NCBI GenBank assembly: GCA_023261545.1
Contig: JAHFOS010000007.1
Location: 1-50,310, forward strand
Direction: 5' to 3'
Length of the DNA stretch: 50,310 nt
Origin: a bacterium
GTDB lineage: Bacteria > Planctomycetota > JADGBV01
Shown here: positions 48,022-50,310 of the stretch, piece by piece
Position numbering within the stretch: position 1 is the stretch's first letter
Layout of the letters: each line of letters starts with the position of its first letter
Notes under the pieces: model-generated
What the model was told of the DNA's origin: nothing
Seen by the model: the letters and a program-made list of their open reading frames with translations, nothing else
The model's database searches: none
Program-made: the position numbers and the translations under genes

Positions 48022-48330
48022 ATGGGGAATGAGCAGATCATCGCCAGCCAGCAACTTGTCCTGGAGCGGCTGCGCTCTTGGCGCGGCGAGTTTGCGCAAC
48101 GCTACACCGTCCGCCGCCTGGGCATCTTCGGCTCCTTCGCCCGCGACTGCGCGCGCGCGGACAGCGACCTGGACCTCATGGTCGAGTTCGGCGAGCTGAC
48201 CTTTGATCACTTCATGGACCTCAAGTTCACCCTTGAGGAACGCCTGGGACGCAAGGTTGACCTCGTCACGTCCGACGCCATCAAACCCCGGCTGAGACCC
48301 ATCATCGAGGCGGAGTTGGTGGATGTCTAG
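48022..48330 (+). CDS. MNT-type minimal nucleotidyltransferase antitoxin
   Basis: 102 residues from the ATG at 48022. The nucleotidyltransferase core is RRLGIFGSFARDCARADSDL then DLMVEFGE, the GSFAR-x-(n)-DSDLD signature. EERLGRKVDLVTSDAIKPRL follows. In MNT/HEPN modules this enzyme inactivates the HEPN RNase toxin by modifying it. The downstream HEPN gene survives only as a short stub overlapping this stop, so the antitoxin seems orphaned. Confidence 0.92.
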   Translation: MGNEQIIASQQLVLERLRSWRGEFAQRYTVRRLGIFGSFARDCARADSDLDLMVEFGELTFDHFMDLKFTLEERLGRKVDLVTSDAIKPRLRPIIEAELVDV

Positions 48331-48358
48331 GGACGCGCTCTTGCCGCAAGGTTCGTAA
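48323..48358 (+). pseudogene. Stub of a HEPN (DUF86) toxin gene
   Basis: An ATG at 48323 overlaps the MNT stop by 8 nt and reads MSRDALLPQGS before TAA at 48356. DUF86 HEPN toxins commonly begin MSRD and overlap the MNT gene in this way. No HEPN continuation was found in any frame downstream, so most of the toxin gene is deleted. The match is short, so this is tentative. Confidence 0.4.
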
Positions 48359-48465
48359 GGCGCGAGATTGACATCCGACTGACTATGGCGGACGCTGGGG
48401 CTGACTCTTTCATGCCTGGCGTGAGGGCTAGAATACCAGTAGCTTGATAATTGGGGGAAGCAGCG

Positions 48466-48696
48466 ATGGGAAACAAGCCAAATTCTCTCAAGATCATCAT
48501 TGAGAAACACCCCGACGGATACGTCGCTTACCCCGTGGGTATTAAGGGCGTCGTGGTCGGGCAGGGGAATAGCTACGAGGAAGCTCTGCGGGATGTCCAG
48601 TCCGCCATCCTTTTTCACCTGGAGACCTTCGGCCCCGAGGCTTTGGAGTTCGACGAACCCGTTCTTGAGGCTTTTGTAGCGGAAGCCGTCGTTTGA
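48466..48696 (+). CDS. Orphan HicB-type antitoxin
   Basis: 76 residues from the ATG at 48466, with a gggggaag site about 5 nt upstream. LKIIIEKHPDGYVAYPVGIK, VVVGQGNSYEEALRDVQSAI and FHLETFG form the HicB partial RNase H fold. HicB normally pairs with HicA. No hicA lies on either side: the next gene is a Phd-type antitoxin only 43 nt away. The complete HicBA pair 1 kb further on is a distinct sequence. Confidence 0.88.
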   Translation: MGNKPNSLKIIIEKHPDGYVAYPVGIKGVVVGQGNSYEEALRDVQSAILFHLETFGPEALEFDEPVLEAFVAEAVV

Positions 48697-48739
48697 AAAC
48701 GAGCCCATAGAACTAGAATAGCAGCAGTTGGAGGATTTT

Positions 48740-49024
48740 GTGCAATTCGTGTCTGTAGGCGAGCTTAATACACGAACCGGCAGGTTGCGGGAGCGCTTAG
48801 GCCGCGGTGATGATTTGGTCGTCACCTCAAAGGGGAAGCCCATCGCTGTCATGGCGGGCGTCAACGAGGAGAGTCTGGAGCCCACGCTTGCGGCCCTCCG
48901 CCGTTCACGGGCCGTCGCCGTGGTGGATGGGCTGCGGAAAGCAGCAATCTCCTCGGGAAGGGATGCGCTATCCATGAAAGACATTGACGCGGAGATCGCC
49001 AAGGCGCGCGCGAAGCGACGGTGA
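48740..49024 (+). CDS. Phd/YefM-type antitoxin of a PIN toxin
   Basis: 94 residues from the GTG at 48740, 5 nt behind a ggagg site; a TTG four codons earlier is less likely. VSVGELNTRTGRLRERLGRG and DDLVVTSKGKPIAVMAGVNE give the Phd DNA-binding half, and SSGRDALSMKDIDAEIAKAR is the toxin-binding tail. It overlaps the PIN gene as GTGA. Confidence 0.9.
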   Translation: MQFVSVGELNTRTGRLRERLGRGDDLVVTSKGKPIAVMAGVNEESLEPTLAALRRSRAVAVVDGLRKAAISSGRDALSMKDIDAEIAKARAKRR

Positions 49025-49422
49025 AACTGGTCCTGGATACCAATGTCCTGGTGTCCGCGCTGTTGAGTCCCGCCGGAAATCCAGCCAGGGTTTTGGATCT
49101 CATACTTAACGGCCAACTCGATCTTTGTCTGGATAGTGGAATCCTCGCCGAGTACAGGTCCGTTCTGTTGCGCCCACGATTCGGATTCAATAAAAACAAC
49201 GTCGAGGAACTGCTGGCCCATCTCGAATCCATAGCCGAGCAGGTGACGCCCCTCCCCTTGAAGATGGAGCTTCCCGACGAGGACGACCGGATGTTCATCG
49301 AGGTGGCGCACGCCGCACGCGCCATCATCGTCACCGGCAACCTCCGCCACTATCCTCCAGCGGCGCGCCACGGCGTTGAAGTGTACGCGCCGGCAGAGTT
49401 CTTGAGGCTCCTTTCCTCCTGA
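49021..49422 (+). CDS. PIN-domain toxin
   Basis: 133 residues from the GTG at 49021, overlapping the antitoxin stop. KLVLDTNVLVSALLSPAGNP supplies the first acidic metal ligand, LCLDSGILAEYRSVLLRPRF the Glu, and LPDEDDRMFIEVAHAARAII with TGNLRHYPP the remaining Asp residues. This matches the PIN family of RNase toxins (COG1569 type). All acidic residues are present, so the toxin looks intact. Confidence 0.93.
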   Translation: MKLVLDTNVLVSALLSPAGNPARVLDLILNGQLDLCLDSGILAEYRSVLLRPRFGFNKNNVEELLAHLESIAEQVTPLPLKMELPDEDDRMFIEVAHAARAIIVTGNLRHYPPAARHGVEVYAPAEFLRLLSS

Positions 49423-49540
49423 GCAGTCCTTCTCAAGCGGAGACTGCAACTTATTGATCATTGCGGAGCCGCCGCGTTGGATTCCCGCGGAGCGAATTAG
49501 AATAAGGACGCCCCTTTCCATCCCCGTTGAGGAAGCACGA

Positions 49541-49759
49541 ATGAAACTTACCGCTGTTTTCATGAAGGTTCCCGAAGGATACATCGGTTTCGTTGAGGAG
49601 TTGCCCGGGGCCAACACCCAGGGCGCCACTCTGAAAGAGGCGCGCGCCAATCTCACGGAGGCCATCGAGCTGGTCCTTGAGGCCCAGCGCACCTTGGCGG
49701 AAGAATCCCTTCGTGGGCAGACCGTCATCCGCGAGTCCCTGTCACTGCCAATGGCATGA
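49541..49759 (+). CDS. hicB: HicB antitoxin
   Basis: 72 residues from the ATG at 49541 (MKLTAVFMKVPEGYIGFVEE), with gaggaagc upstream. LPGANTQGATLKEARANLTE is the HicB signature. It overlaps hicA by 4 nt (ATGA). HicB blocks HicA and its degenerate RNase H fold is typical of short HicB proteins. Antitoxin-first order. Confidence 0.92.
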   Translation: MKLTAVFMKVPEGYIGFVEELPGANTQGATLKEARANLTEAIELVLEAQRTLAEESLRGQTVIRESLSLPMA

Positions 49760-49941
49760 AGCTGCGTGACCTGGTCCGCCACCTCCGACAACACGGCTGC
49801 GAATTGCTGCGCGAAGGCGGGGCCCACTCGATCTTCGTGAATCGCTCGACCGGCAAAGCGACGGCTGTCCCGCGCCATCGCGACCTGAACGAGTTTCTGG
49901 CCAGAAAGATCTGTCGCGATCTTCAAATCCGGGAACCCTAG
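49756..49941 (+). CDS. hicA: HicA mRNA interferase toxin
   Basis: 61 residues: MKLRDLVRHLRQHGCELLRE, then GGAHSIFVNRSTGKATAVPR with the catalytic His in GGAHSIF, and HRDLNEFLARKICRDLQI. This is a full-length HicA with a double-stranded RNA-binding-like fold that cuts mRNA. It is the last TA pair in the window and looks intact. Confidence 0.94.
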   Translation: MKLRDLVRHLRQHGCELLREGGAHSIFVNRSTGKATAVPRHRDLNEFLARKICRDLQIREP

Positions 49942-49989
49942 CCGCGCGCAGATGCTCGCAGGGGCTCCCATTAAAACGGGGCTAGACAG

Positions 49990-50215
49990 ATGAGGTGCGG
50001 CCCCCGGGAGGTCATCCATGAAGTTTGAAGATGTCATCGAAGGGTTCGATTGCGTCGAGTTCCAAAGGCGCGTAAGGGAAGCGAGCTCGCGGGCCGAACT
50101 CGCGGAGCCCGAAGCCTACTTGCTCCAAGTGCGTGAAGCCTACCAGCGCTACGTGGCGGGAAAATCGCGCAGGGCCCCAGGCGCGCCGCCTCGGGCTCCG
50201 GAATACGGGAAGTGA
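49990..50215 (+). CDS. Small protein of the island's repeated ORF family, copy 4
   Basis: 65 residues from the ATG at 50018: MKFEDVIEGFDCVEFQRRVR, EASSRAELAEPEAYLLQVRE and AYQRYVAGKSRRAPG. A gggaggt site lies 5 nt upstream, and the leader matches that of copy 1. The central region has diverged (EAYLLQ for EAELRQ) without a frameshift. Function unknown. Confidence 0.5.
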
Positions 50216-50223
50216 TGTCATCC

Positions 50224-50310
50224 ATGAAGTTTGAAGATATCATCGCAGGGTTCGCTGGCGTCGGGTTGCAAAGGCGCGCAAGGGAAGCGAATTCACGGGC
50301 CGAACTCGCG
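50224..50310 (+). CDS. Small protein of the island's repeated ORF family, copy 5 (cut by window edge)
   Basis: Starts 9 nt after copy 4 ends: MKFEDIIAGFAGVGLQRRAR then EANSRAELA. Copies 4 and 5 are thus in direct tandem. The window ends inside the gene. Confidence 0.45.
   Translation, partial: MKFEDIIAGFAGVGLQRRAREANSRAELA

Noticed and set aside
46903-50037. Minus-strand open frame of over 1000 codons across the TA island
   Set aside because: It is antisense to many recognised TA genes, and its sequence (low-complexity Ser/Pro/Arg) matches no family. It is a by-product of GC-rich codon use.

Overview
The window looks like a chromosomal segment of a GC-rich, Gram-negative, flagellated heterotroph. 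A PVC-type bacterium (Lentisphaerota, Verrucomicrobiota or Planctomycetota) is the best guess. The reasons are a type II pseudopilin with a C-terminal DG motif beside a GntR/LacI-type regulator and secreted glycosidases, outer-membrane and FecR proteins, and a flagellar operon. This placement is an inference; no rRNA or tRNA gene was seen.

Layout. (1) 1-1717, minus strand: the lipid/ribosome cluster rpmF-plsX-fabH, with fabH cut by the window edge and a large hairpin between plsX and fabH. (2) 1.8-10 kb, accessory: a 122-bp remnant of a Twitch/SPASM gene, a DUF4143-type ATPase, an extradiol dioxygenase gene between two 160-bp direct repeats, a candidate MITE, a Xre-RES toxin-antitoxin (TA) pair with a clear promoter and operator, a dehydrogenase fused to a pseudo-radical-SAM/Twitch protein (the parent of the remnant), an endonuclease/exonuclease/phosphatase-family protein and a MazEF-like pair. 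(3) 10.2-30.8 kb: a carbohydrate-degradation locus with two large secreted paralogues of unassigned family (one carrying three degenerate CE3-like SGNH domains), a LamG-like surface protein, GH43, a mutarotase-like protein, a CE7-type acetyl esterase, GH78 rhamnosidase, a pseudopilin, a GntR/LacI-type regulator and GH2 beta-mannosidase. Together these would deacetylate and dismantle a branched plant- or algal-type heteroglycan. A 258-bp MITE with a perfect 8-bp target duplication sits inside this locus.

(4) 31.3-38.5 kb, minus strand: flgB-flgC-fliE-fliF-fliG-fliH-fliI-fliJ, the flagellar basal body/export operon, in which FliJ is fused to a membrane-anchored MotE-like tail. It is followed by an outer-membrane barrel, a FecR-domain protein with a long charged low-complexity tail, and a secreted protein ending in a Gly-rich Cys motif. 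(5) 42.8-50.3 kb, plus strand: a dense TA island with RelE/HTH pairs, YefM with a YoeB pseudogene, an Rpn-type nuclease with duplicated C-terminal cassettes, an HTH antitoxin with a nonsense-mutated toxin, an MNT antitoxin with a HEPN stub, an orphan HicB, Phd/PIN and HicBA. Interspersed are five copies of a roughly 140-bp repeat that encodes a small unknown protein.

The most unusual signals are the systematic loss of toxins beside intact antitoxins, the repeated small-ORF family, the duplicated Rpn tails, promoters placed so close to start codons that leaderless transcripts are likely, the three SGNH domains that all lack the same catalytic residues, and the dehydrogenase/pseudo-radical-SAM fusion.
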